Part shown: positions 39,629 through 48,338 of the stretch, in pieces
How the letters are laid out: the number at the start of each line of letters is the position of its first letter
How positions within the stretch are numbered: the first letter of the stretch is position 1
From: Caldithrix sp964598255
GTDB taxonomy: Bacteria > Calditrichota > Calditrichia > Calditrichales > Calditrichaceae
Assembly (NCBI GenBank): GCA_964598255.1
Contig: CAZRBA010000105.1
Location: forward strand, 62,001-126,000
Length of the DNA stretch: 64,000 bases
Reading direction: 5' to 3'
The notes under the pieces: model-generated
The model's database searches: none
What the model saw: the letters and a program-made list of their open reading frames with translations, nothing else
What the model was told of the DNA's origin: nothing
Translations under genes and position numbers: made by a program

Positions 39629-41656
39629 TCAGCAGCAAATTTTCGGTACAACCAGTAAAAATTCGCTGCCTTTTCCTATCTTGCTATTAATGCGAATCAC
39701 ACCGTTATGTTGATCCACAATACGTTGGACAATACTCAGTCCGATGCCCGTACCACTGGCCTTGGTCGTATAATAGAGATTAAAAATTTTTGTTTGCATC
39801 TCCGCTGGGATGCCTTTTCCCGTGTCGGAAACGCGTATTCGAATCTGTTCGTTATCCGTTTTTTCAACAATAAGTTTAACCTGCCCTTGCCCATCAATCG
39901 CTTCGATGGCATTGCGCAGCAAATTGCCCAAAACCTGAGCCCATTTGTCCTTATCCCAATATACCGTTCCGTTCCATCGTAATTCTGCCGTCAATTCGAC
40001 ATTCTTTTTACGCGCCTCCGCCTGGTATTGCATAACGATATTTTTAATTAACGATTTCAATTCGAAGCTTTGCGGGCGTAAAGGTTCCGGACGCGAAAAA
40101 TGTAAAAAATCCTGAATAGTTTGATTGATACGTTTTACTTCATTATACACCAAACGCGCCAATTCATGGTATTCTTCTGCGTGTTCGGGAGGTTCAAAAT
40201 CCTTATCCAATTGTTGCACAACCGTGGCAATGGCATTTAACGGATTGCGAATTTCGTGGGCAACACCGGCTGCCAGTTCGCCCATGGCCGTTAAACGTTC
40301 TTTGCGATTCAATTGCTCTTCCAAGGCCTTTTGATCGGTTAAATCGCGAATTACAAAAATCGTATTGCGGGCGGCATTATCCACTGCGAAATTGGTTTTG
40401 GAAACAAGCAAAATCTTCGACCCGTTTTCAATGTTACATTCGATTTGACGCAAAGAAAACGCCTCCTGCAACAATTTGGCACAGTTGGAATTGCGCAAAA
40501 CCGCTTGCAAGGTTTTACCTTTTACTTCTGATTCCACAATGCCAAACAGCTTTTCGGCCGCCCGATTGAAAATGCGAATGCCTTTATTCTGATCGCAAAC
40601 AATTATGGCATCGCTTACGTTTTGAATGATGTTGGTGGAATATGTTTCGACCAAGGCAAAATCTTGTTTTAATGAGTAAAAACGCTGTTTAGTAAAAAGA
40701 TAGGTAAGCATAAAACTGCCCAAAATAACAAGCAAAAGAGTAATAAAAATAAGCCGACGGTAAATGCGGGCATTGATATCGTTTACCGGTTTCATGGAAA
40801 GTCCCAGACGAAAAAGCCCTAATTTATGCCCGTTAAAGGAAAATGGATGTACGGCTTCGAAAACTTTTACGGAATCGAACTCGGTAATGCGCGTTAAATA
40901 AAGCGAATCATGATATGCCCTTCTTAAAAACGGGGAGGCATTTAACGCTTCCAGTTCGCGTACATTTCCCGAGGCAGCCAGCAATGTACTGGTATCTTGC
41001 AAAGCCGTATACACAATAAAAGGGTTTTGTCGGGCAACCAAACGCAACAAGGGGCCAAATCCGGCACGGGCATTGGAGGTAATGATTTCCTGTCCGTCAA
41101 CGGTTAGAATAATAGCGGTGTGGGCTTTACTGCCCAAAGCGACAATGTAAAGGTACATATTTTGCGGTTTTTTAATGCGTAACCCAAATATCAACGTATC
41201 GGTTTCGCCGGTAAAAATAGGATGAAAAAATCGCTCGTAAGACGAAGCGGGTAGAGCTATTTGTTTGTTTTTTCTGACATCAACAATCATTTTTCCGCCG
41301 GTGCCAATGATTTGAATGGATTGAATATCATTGGCCTGTGCCAGTGCTTTTAAAACTTTAGGGGTAGCTTTACCTTGCTCGTATAAAATTTTTACCAAGC
41401 TGGCATTATTTAACATACGCCTACGAAAGGATTTGGTTAAAAATTGATTATTCCGCAATATGTTTTGAGATGAGATTAAAAGCGATTCCAGTAACGAATG
41501 GGATTGGGTATTCATGAGCTGAAGCAGCTCTTTTTTACTTTGTTTGAGTTCGATCACCGCACTGGAGATCATTAAAACCGCAAGTGCCAAAAAAATAAGC
41601 AGCACATTGCGCGCTTCTCGCCAAAAATTTTTTTTAAACCATTTTCTAACCAACAC
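39629..41656 (-). CDS. Membrane sensor histidine kinase (ZraS/AtoS type)
   Basis: 675 aa from the GTG at 41656, which has AAGGA seven bases upstream; a TTG two codons earlier is possible. Two membrane helices (about 15-38 and 300-322) flank a periplasmic sensor region of about 260 residues. Next come a PAS domain (about 335-450, 'SDAIIVCDQNKGIRIFNRAA'), HisKA with 'GELAAGVAHEIRNPLNAIA', and HATPase with 'NLLRNAIEAIDG', 'DTGKGIPAE' and 'GTGIGLSIVQRIV'. This type usually pairs with NtrC-like regulators, and the only one nearby is at 31729-33114. The stop lies about 150 bases upstream of a sigma-54 promoter for a DxDGDG protein on the same strand. The stimulus is not evident; zinc or envelope stress in relatives. 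Confidence 0.9.
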   Translation of the reverse strand: MLVRKWFKKNFWREARNVLLIFLALAVLMISSAVIELKQSKKELLQLMNTQSHSLLESLLISSQNILRNNQFLTKSFRRRMLNNASLVKILYEQGKATPKVLKALAQANDIQSIQIIGTGGKMIVDVRKNKQIALPASSYERFFHPIFTGETDTLIFGLRIKKPQNMYLYIVALGSKAHTAIILTVDGQEIITSNARAGFGPLLRLVARQNPFIVYTALQDTSTLLAASGNVRELEALNASPFLRRAYHDSLYLTRITEFDSVKVFEAVHPFSFNGHKLGLFRLGLSMKPVNDINARIYRRLIFITLLLVILGSFMLTYLFTKQRFYSLKQDFALVETYSTNIIQNVSDAIIVCDQNKGIRIFNRAAEKLFGIVESEVKGKTLQAVLRNSNCAKLLQEAFSLRQIECNIENGSKILLVSKTNFAVDNAARNTIFVIRDLTDQKALEEQLNRKERLTAMGELAAGVAHEIRNPLNAIATVVQQLDKDFEPPEHAEEYHELARLVYNEVKRINQTIQDFLHFSRPEPLRPQSFELKSLIKNIVMQYQAEARKKNVELTAELRWNGTVYWDKDKWAQVLGNLLRNAIEAIDGQGQVKLIVEKTDNEQIRIRVSDTGKGIPAEMQTKIFNLYYTTKASGTGIGLSIVQRIVDQHNGVIRINSKIGKGSEFLLVVPKICC

Positions 41657-42051
41657 CGTCAAATCCTTACATACTCAATATGCGCAGGTATTTAACTTAA
41701 AATATTCTTGCCAAAATTACCAGATTTTTTAAATGCAAACCAAATTCAGGCAATCGGATAAAACAAAAAACCATAAGCGAGCGATTGTACAAAATATGGC
41801 GTGCATTTTAAAAACCCGCTCAAATTGCGGGTTTTGTTCCGGGATAATTTTCGCGACGAAGATTTACGGAAAGGTAAATATGGTACACGTGTAAAAGAGA
41901 TAACCGAGTTCGCCACTTTCCGTTAAAAACGGAATTCCAAAACGCGACAATTTTTGCCACAGACAACGTTTTTTTTGACCTTCCTATTCAACATGCGCAC
42001 GATTCGCAAATGGAAATAGGCAAACCGAAACAAACTATCTGTTTTGCAAAC
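41657..42051. other. Intergenic region between sensor kinase and LacI-type gene
   Basis: About 395 bases, holding the terminator at 41811-41835 and, closer to 41660-41720, the promoter region of the sensor kinase. Nothing else recognisable. Confidence 0.4.
41811..41835 (-). terminator. Intrinsic terminator downstream of the LacI-type gene
   Basis: Arms AAAACCCGC (41811-41819) and GCGGGTTTT (41827-41835), perfect 9-bp stem, 7-nt loop. On the minus strand the stem is followed by a run of T (GCGGGTTTTTAAAAT). It could also work on the plus strand. Confidence 0.8.
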
Positions 42052-43062
42052 CTAAGCCGAAGAGCGAATGATTAATTTTGTCTTTAGGACTATTTTTTTG
42101 TCTTCGGGCGGCTCTTCACCGTTTTGCACTTGTTCAAGCAAGGCTTTAATCGCTTCCATACCCATTTGATATGCAGGTTGCTCTATGGTTGTTAAAGGCG
42201 GATCTACAAAAGCAGAAATCGGATTATTGGAAAATCCGACCACCGAGACATCCCGAGGAATTTTCAATCCCCGCTGTTTTAAAACCGTCATAGCACCCAA
42301 AGCCACGGGATCGTTTACGGCAAATACGGCGTCGGGTGGCTCGCCCCGTTTTAGAATTTGTTTTATGGCTTTAGCTCCGTTTTCTTCATGAAATCCCGAC
42401 CAAACTACCAAACGCTTGTCAACAGGCAATCCGGCTTCTTGTAAGGCTTGCACATAGCCGTTGTATCGTTCGTGCGAAATTAACAAATTTTTGGTACCGC
42501 CGATATGGGCAATCCGTTTGCGCCCTTTATCGATCAGATATTTGGTGGCTTTGTATCCGCCCGCGCGATCATCAACAACTACCTTGATTGTATTGGGAAT
42601 ATCAAGCACTCTATCAAAAAAAACAATCCGCCCGCCCGATTTCAGGAACCATCGGAAATGCTCGTCGGTGCGCGTTGTTTGCGCAACGGAAACCAACATG
42701 CCGGCCACGCGATTGCCGAACAGCGCTTTGGTGTTCATTACCTCGCGTTCATAATTCTCATTGGATTGACAAACCAAAAGGACATATCCGTGTTCCTGGG
42801 CAATTTCTTCCATTCCGCTAATGGCGCTGGCAAAAAAATGATGCTGAATTTCAGGCACCAATACGCCAATTAAATTGGCTTGATTGTTTCGTAAATTACG
42901 GGCAAACAAATTAGGCTGATAGTTTAGCTTTTCAGCCATTTTTTTTATTTTTTCTTTGGTTTCGGGTTTAACATCCGGGTGGTCGCGTAAAGCGCGTGAA
43001 ACGGTGGTATGGTGAATACCCAAGGCCCGGGCAATATCTTTAATCGTAGTCTTCTTCATCAT
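42052..43062 (-). CDS. LacI-family transcriptional regulator
   Basis: 336 aa from the ATG at 43062; a TTG 11 codons upstream with AAAGGA before it is an alternative, but the LacI N-terminus normally begins a few residues before the helix-turn-helix, as here. HTH: 'TTIKDIARALGIHHTTVSRALRDHPDVKPE' (in parts), hinge 'LNYQPNLFARNLR', then the periplasmic-binding-like ligand domain with 'IGVLVPEIQHHFFA', 'DAVFAVNDPVALGAM' and 'PPLTTIEQPAYQMG'. Such proteins sense sugars or nucleosides. No sugar-catabolic gene is adjacent; it lies 160 bases behind the exopolysaccharide operon on the same strand. No operator was identified. Confidence 0.9.
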   Translation of the reverse strand: MMKKTTIKDIARALGIHHTTVSRALRDHPDVKPETKEKIKKMAEKLNYQPNLFARNLRNNQANLIGVLVPEIQHHFFASAISGMEEIAQEHGYVLLVCQSNENYEREVMNTKALFGNRVAGMLVSVAQTTRTDEHFRWFLKSGGRIVFFDRVLDIPNTIKVVVDDRAGGYKATKYLIDKGRKRIAHIGGTKNLLISHERYNGYVQALQEAGLPVDKRLVVWSGFHEENGAKAIKQILKRGEPPDAVFAVNDPVALGAMTVLKQRGLKIPRDVSVVGFSNNPISAFVDPPLTTIEQPAYQMGMEAIKALLEQVQNGEEPPEDKKIVLKTKLIIRSSA

Positions 43063-43222
43063 CCTTTGATCTTCTTTCAGAACATGCGTTCCCAATATTC
43101 CTTTAAAATAATAGTAAAAAATTACAAAATTGTCAAGGAGGCTCCGTAAAGCCGATCAATGCTATTTTAAGTGGCCATGATCGCAGGGCTCGGTAAAAAA
43201 TTAAGGTGGTGATTTTTCGTTT

Positions 43223-45331
43223 TTATTGAAACAATGCGCGCAACAAAATTTCAATGTCCAAAAACAGGCTCTGGCTCTTTAAATAATGCGCCTCAAAATT
43301 TTCATAAAGTTCCACACTGGTAATTTTATCTTTATTAATTTGCACCAAACCCGTTAATCCCGGCTTGTAATCAAAGGCCGGAGCATCTTCCTCTTTTTCG
43401 GCTAACGGGGCACCAACAAAAGACAATTTTCCGCTGAGGATATTAAGCAGATTTAACGTGAAGTTAAGCCTTTTACTTTTTTCGGCCCACAAAATGGAAA
43501 GGGGTTTTTGCCCGTATTTAAAAATGTTTTTATGGCCTATTTTACCCACGCCTGTGATTAAATTCCACAAATGAAATGGCAGCAACAGAATGAGCAACAA
43601 AAACGATAAGGAAATATCGAAAATTCGTTTGACCATTTTGTTAAACGGTTTGCCATAGGCAAATTCAATATCGACCAAGGGCACGGAATCCAATCGCTCG
43701 ATAGTCGACTTCCCGATCATAAATTCAAGATGTCCTGGCACCATTTTAAATTCAACTTGCGGATTTTGCACTTGCGACATGGTGTTTAGGATGGCTTCGA
43801 AGGAAAGACTGTGCGTGGTAAAGATAACCAGGTCTACGCGATTCAAACGAATAAATTCGGGCAAATTTTTTAAACTGGTTACGATTTGAATACCGTTAAG
43901 GCTTTTACCCACTTCCTTCTCGTTTACGGCTACCATCCCTAAAATTTTAATGCTCGATGACACATAACTTTGCAATTTGCCGAGCAGTTGTCTGGTTTCT
44001 TTGTCGTTCCCCACGATTACCGTACGTTTTAAAAAGTAGTCTTTGCTTAGAGCAGAGGTTGTTTTTCGCCGCTTGGCTCTTAAAATAATACGCCACAGCG
44101 ACATTAGCAAAATACTGCCCACAGCCGAAATAATGACAACCAAACGCGAAAAGGCAAACTGGTTAAAAAAGAATGTTAATGCCGAAACAAAGGTAAAAGC
44201 CATTAAATTGGCTTTAATGATTTTGAGTATGGAAAGACGATCGCGATTAATGCTTTCGAAAAAAAGCGCGGACAAAAAGTAAACGATGGTGGTAATGATG
44301 TTGATGACAATATAATGGTTGAAAAAATCTTCAAGCCGAAAGGTGCTTTTTAATGTGTACCGGATCCAGAAGTTTATGAATAAAACACCGTTGAGAATTA
44401 ACAGGTCTAACAAAACGGGATAATACAGTTCCAAATTGTTTTTAACAAAAATAAAAAAACCGCGCAGTACCGTTCCCAGAAAAATAAGCCATTTAAAGGG
44501 ATACACGTATTTTTTTTGATAATGCTTTTTATAAAATTTGTAAAGGGAACGGTTAAAGGTAATTACGTAATCCAGATTGTTCTTTTTGGTACTCTCGCCT
44601 TTGTAATGGATAATTTGCGAGCTGGGCACGTAATAAATTTTTCCGCCCGCTTTGTTGATGCGATGGCAGTAGTCAATATCTTCGCAGTACATAAAAAAAT
44701 CTTCGTCTAATTTGCCCACTTTTTTTACGATTTCACGACGCATCATCATAAATGAACCGGAAATGGCTTCCACGGGATACAGGTCGTTTTCGTCAAGATA
44801 GGTTAAATTGTAACGACCGAAGATTTTACTTTTGGGAAACAAACGTGACAAGCCGATGACTTTCCAAAAGGCTGTTAATGGTGTGGGAATACTGTGACGA
44901 CAATCTATGGAGAAGGTTCCGTCCGGATTGAGAATTTTGCAGGTGGCCGCCGAAGCATCCGGCGTTTTTTCGAAAAATTCGAGCAGCTTAATAAAGGTGT
45001 CTTCCTGCACGACAGTATCGGGATTGAGCAGAACAATAAATTGCCCGCGGGCAATTTCCAGTCCCTGATTGTTGGCAGCGGAAAATCCTTTGTTTTCTTT
45101 GTTTTCGACTAAAATCACCTGCGGGAAACGTTTGCGGATAATGGGCACGGACCCGTCTACCGAAGCGTTGTCGATGACGATGATCTCCGAAGGAATATCG
45201 TGCAATGCCCTCTGCACGGAATTGAGACATTGCTCTAGAAATTCGCGCACATTGTAATTGACGATGATAACCGAAATAACGATGTTTTCCCGACCGTTAA
45301 CAAACGGTCGGGTTAAAATTCCCTGTGTCAT
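43223..45331 (-). CDS. Fusion: GT2 glycosyltransferase plus degenerate sugar-phosphotransferase domain
   Basis: 702 aa. Residues 15-260: GT2 fold of rhamnosyltransferase type ('VIIVNYNVREFLEQCLNSVQ', 'VIDNASVDGS', 'LNPDTVV', 'FMYCEDIDYCHR'). Then about five membrane helices and a nucleotide-binding-like region (about 440-555) typical of the first half of WcaJ/WbaP proteins, and a C-terminal phosphoglycosyltransferase (PGT) domain (about 575-702) with 'RIFDISLSFLLLILLLP', 'LSFVGAPLAE' and 'KPGLTGLVQI'. The Asp-Glu pair normally found in 'LDELPQ' reads 'LNFTLN' here, and the 'PGP.F..QERVG...FRIYKFR' stretch is missing. The GT2 part is probably active; the PGT part probably not. Start overlaps the preceding stop by 4 bases (ATGA). 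Confidence 0.8.
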   Translation of the reverse strand: MTQGILTRPFVNGRENIVISVIIVNYNVREFLEQCLNSVQRALHDIPSEIIVIDNASVDGSVPIIRKRFPQVILVENKENKGFSAANNQGLEIARGQFIVLLNPDTVVQEDTFIKLLEFFEKTPDASAATCKILNPDGTFSIDCRHSIPTPLTAFWKVIGLSRLFPKSKIFGRYNLTYLDENDLYPVEAISGSFMMMRREIVKKVGKLDEDFFMYCEDIDYCHRINKAGGKIYYVPSSQIIHYKGESTKKNNLDYVITFNRSLYKFYKKHYQKKYVYPFKWLIFLGTVLRGFFIFVKNNLELYYPVLLDLLILNGVLFINFWIRYTLKSTFRLEDFFNHYIVINIITTIVYFLSALFFESINRDRLSILKIIKANLMAFTFVSALTFFFNQFAFSRLVVIISAVGSILLMSLWRIILRAKRRKTTSALSKDYFLKRTVIVGNDKETRQLLGKLQSYVSSSIKILGMVAVNEKEVGKSLNGIQIVTSLKNLPEFIRLNRVDLVIFTTHSLSFEAILNTMSQVQNPQVEFKMVPGHLEFMIGKSTIERLDSVPLVDIEFAYGKPFNKMVKRIFDISLSFLLLILLLPFHLWNLITGVGKIGHKNIFKYGQKPLSILWAEKSKRLNFTLNLLNILSGKLSFVGAPLAEKEEDAPAFDYKPGLTGLVQINKDKITSVELYENFEAHYLKSQSLFLDIEILLRALFQ

Positions 45332-47799
45332 CGCGCTTCTTTCCCGCCAATAAAAATAAAAAGCGAACGTAAAATGATGCGAAAATCGAACATTAAAGAC
45401 ATGTTTTCTAAATAAAAGAGATCGTGTTTCAATTGATCGCGTTTGTATTTTAACGCTTCTTCATAACGGTATTTGACCTGCGCCCAACCGGTTAACCCGG
45501 GGCGAACCTGGAAACGACGGTTGTAAAATTTGATTTTTTTACGCAGCTTTTCAACCGTTTCAACGGTTTCGGGCCGCGGGCCGACAAAACTCATTTTTCC
45601 CAATAAAATATTGATCAAACCGGGCAACTTGTACAAACGTGTACGATATAGCACTTTGCCCACCAGAGGTCTTTGACCTGTTTTCGGGTTAACCGTGGCA
45701 AAATTGAGCAATCCGAAAACTTTGCCATATTTGCCCACGGTATTTACAATTTCAAAAAGCGGATAAATTCCGCTTAGCAACTGCGCAACCATAATCAGCA
45801 AAAATAACGGCGAAAGTAAAATCAGCAGTAAAAACGAAAAGACCAAATCGAACAGACGTTTTAACGTCCATTGCCACAACTTCATAGTTTCGGGAAATAA
45901 ACGAATCAGCGGATGCCCGATAATTTCTTCGGTTTTCAAACCGGAAATGGCATCGTACATTTGTGGAATCACTTTAAAAATTACCGACGGATTATCGATC
46001 CTGGATACCAAATTCAAAATTTCGTCTCTGGAACGCTCGTTAACCGCAATAATAATTTCTTCTACCTGATATTTACGCACGATTTCCGGCAACTGATCGT
46101 ACGTACCCAAAAACGACAAATCAGCAAACGGTTTGTCCATCATTTCTCGGGTCACATACCCCACAAGCTGATACAACAAATGCGGATTACTGCGAATATC
46201 TTTAATCAAACGTTTGGCCTTGGTCGTATTTCCAATCATCAAAGCACGGTGGGGTGCATACTCCAAAGCGGACAAGCGCTTTTCAACAAAAATAATAAAC
46301 AAACGCCCCCAGTTAATTAAAATCAACAACAGCCCTCCGTAAATAACAAGCCCCAATCGTCCTTCGGAAAACGGTTTGCTGGGATTAAACGTCAGCAAAA
46401 AGAAAAGTAAAATGCCAAATAAAATCACTTTTGAAACTTTTTGCAAATGGTCAAAACGGGAAACATCCCAGCGCAAATCATACAAATTGTTCAACCAAAA
46501 AAGCCCCAGCCAAAAAAGCGTTACCAAAGCCAGCACTACCGGCTGCAAAACAAGATTGATAGGTAAGTCGGAAACATTTTCAAACCAGCCCGATTGATAG
46601 CGTATCCACCAGGTAAGCACAAAAGCCAAATTAATCATAATAACATCATTAACAATCAACAACAATTTGTGAACTATCCGGCGCATGTTAATCGGTGCGA
46701 CCACCGGCTTAGAAGTAAATATCTCGGAATCCCCGTAATACGTACGAATACGCTGGGCTTCAAGATACCCCAATCGCTTTAGCCCTAAAGCAGATAACAG
46801 GATAACCAAAAAGAAAGCGATGCCTCCCACCATTAGCAGATGGCAAGCTAACAAATAAGACGTAAAGGCAAATCCCATGGCGGCCAAATAAATAATGTAA
46901 ACCGCCTGTTTGTGCGAAAGCCCAAGGTAAATAAGCCGGTGGTGCAAATGGTCTTTATCCGGTTTAAAAGGATGCTTTCCTTTGTTCAACCGGCGAAAAA
47001 AAGCAATGCTCGTATCTCCGATAGGAATAGCCAAAATCAAAATCGGCAATAATAATCCCACCCGACCCGGTGCGGTTTCAAAACCCTTCATACTTAACGC
47101 AGCCAACATTAAGCCTAAAAACAAAGAACCAGTATCGCCCATAAAAATGGATGCCGGATAATGATTAAATTTCAAAAAACCGATCAGTCCGCCCATCAGA
47201 CTAAGCGAAATAATAAAAAAAGCCCAATTGGCATTTTGATACGCCAGTATGGCAAAAACGGCACTGGCAATCAAGCTAACCCCTCCGGCTAAACCGTCCA
47301 AACCGTCCAAAAGATTAACGGCATTGCTCACCCCAATTAACCATAGATACGTTATGGGAATAGCCAGTACCCCCAAATTCAAATCCGTAGTAAACGGCAA
47401 ACTGATACGCTGGATTATGCCCCCGCAGGCAATAATGATCGTTGCCGCAACCGTTTGCCCCAAAAATTTTTTCCCAGCATCCAATCCCTTTAAATCGTCC
47501 CATACACCCAAAGCAACCGTCAGAGACGAAGCCAATAATATGCCAGCATAATCCTGGCTTATTTTTCTAAATACATCAGGCAAAAAAATGGCCGAAAGCA
47601 AAATTCCGCTTAAAAACCCGGCGTAAATCCCCAACCCGCCCATGGTCGGCATAAATTTGGTATGCACCTTACGCGGATCGGGCATTTCGCCTATGTGCCA
47701 GCGCAGAGCCAATGCACGCGTTGCGTAGGTTACCAATAGCCCGACAACAAAAGACAGGAGAAAAATGATAATAAAAATTATTTTATTTTGATCACCCAT
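45328..47799 (-). CDS. Fusion: WecA-like transferase plus PGT domain without catalytic Asp-Glu
   Basis: 823 aa. Residues 1-330 are a WecA/MraY-type polyprenyl-phosphate sugar-1-phosphate transferase: ten or so helices, 'GVWDDLKGLD', 'NAVNLLDGLDGLAGG', 'FMGDTGSLFLG', 'PDKDHLHHRL'. Residues about 370-823 are a WbaP/WcaJ-like protein: four helices, a nucleotide-binding-like middle ('HRALMIGNTTKAKRLIKDI'), then a PGT domain with 'KRLFDLVFSFLLLILLSP', 'MSFVGPRPETVE' and 'VRPGLTGWAQVKYRY'. The catalytic site 'LDELPQL' reads 'LYKLPGL', so Asp-Glu is absent, and the substrate loop before it is altered. Thus priming is probably done by the WecA-like half, which has its acidic motifs. Translationally coupled to the next gene. 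Confidence 0.85.
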   Translation of the reverse strand: MGDQNKIIFIIIFLLSFVVGLLVTYATRALALRWHIGEMPDPRKVHTKFMPTMGGLGIYAGFLSGILLSAIFLPDVFRKISQDYAGILLASSLTVALGVWDDLKGLDAGKKFLGQTVAATIIIACGGIIQRISLPFTTDLNLGVLAIPITYLWLIGVSNAVNLLDGLDGLAGGVSLIASAVFAILAYQNANWAFFIISLSLMGGLIGFLKFNHYPASIFMGDTGSLFLGLMLAALSMKGFETAPGRVGLLLPILILAIPIGDTSIAFFRRLNKGKHPFKPDKDHLHHRLIYLGLSHKQAVYIIYLAAMGFAFTSYLLACHLLMVGGIAFFLVILLSALGLKRLGYLEAQRIRTYYGDSEIFTSKPVVAPINMRRIVHKLLLIVNDVIMINLAFVLTWWIRYQSGWFENVSDLPINLVLQPVVLALVTLFWLGLFWLNNLYDLRWDVSRFDHLQKVSKVILFGILLFFLLTFNPSKPFSEGRLGLVIYGGLLLILINWGRLFIIFVEKRLSALEYAPHRALMIGNTTKAKRLIKDIRSNPHLLYQLVGYVTREMMDKPFADLSFLGTYDQLPEIVRKYQVEEIIIAVNERSRDEILNLVSRIDNPSVIFKVIPQMYDAISGLKTEEIIGHPLIRLFPETMKLWQWTLKRLFDLVFSFLLLILLSPLFLLIMVAQLLSGIYPLFEIVNTVGKYGKVFGLLNFATVNPKTGQRPLVGKVLYRTRLYKLPGLINILLGKMSFVGPRPETVETVEKLRKKIKFYNRRFQVRPGLTGWAQVKYRYEEALKYKRDQLKHDLFYLENMSLMFDFRIILRSLFIFIGGKEAR

Positions 47800-47821
47800 T
47801 TAATTCGAAATTATCCCGCTT

Positions 47822-48310
47822 TTAATTTTTTACAACGTACCAATATAATGCCCACCCTTTGCCGGTCCGATCCGTTTGATTCTTCCCTCTTTTTTTTAAT
47901 TTTGCCAAGTCCCACTCCTCGCATCTCCTGCTCAATCCGCTTATTTCAGCCAATTGCAATATGGTGAGTTTAGAATTTTGTTCCAAAGCCTTTAAAATTT
48001 TCTCTACAGTTACCAATGTTTAATTTTAAACGATTACCCCCTACTGCTTTTATTAAGAACGCATTAAAAGCATCCGAATCAACTCAATTTATCGATAAAT
48101 TTTGGGATCGATCCCTTGCGAATTTTTTGCGATATCTGACGTAAAGTATCTTCCTTAATTTGTTAATCAACCATCCTCCCGTCATTCCCAACCCTAAAGT
48201 AAAGTTCTCCATGTTCGCGTTTATTCAAGATTGCTGCAATAGAAATCAAAGCTTGTTTTAACGGATCGGTAGTTTTTTTATTCAACGGCTTCGCATTCTT
48301 TTAAAAACAT
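47822..48310 (-). pseudogene. Decayed AlbA_2-type putative ATP-binding/wHTH gene
   Basis: Reading the minus strand from an ATG at 48310 gives 'MFLKECEAVE', a stop, and in another frame 'KKTTDPLKQALISIAAILNK' and 'REHGELYFRVGNDGRMVD', a stop, then 'QIKEDTLRQISQKIRKGSIP'. This is the N-terminal AlbA_2 (Schlafen-related) domain, normally 'E.VEFK.S...L...I.A.AN..GG.L..GV.DDG.VVG'. After further loss of sense, the last 64 codons (to 47822) encode a winged helix ('EKILKALEQNSKLTILQLAE', 'ISGLSRRCEEWDLAKLKKRG'), the usual C-terminus of this family. So a two-base deletion, stop codons and a large central deletion have left the two ends of one gene. It sits inside the polysaccharide locus. Confidence 0.75.
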
Positions 48311-48338
48311 AGCAAAACCCAAAAAGAGTTATGTTTAA

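Noticed and set aside
47822..48016. A stand-alone 64-aa winged-helix protein
   Set aside because: It matches only the C-terminal end of a larger family whose N-terminal end lies upstream in broken frames, so it is part of a pseudogene.
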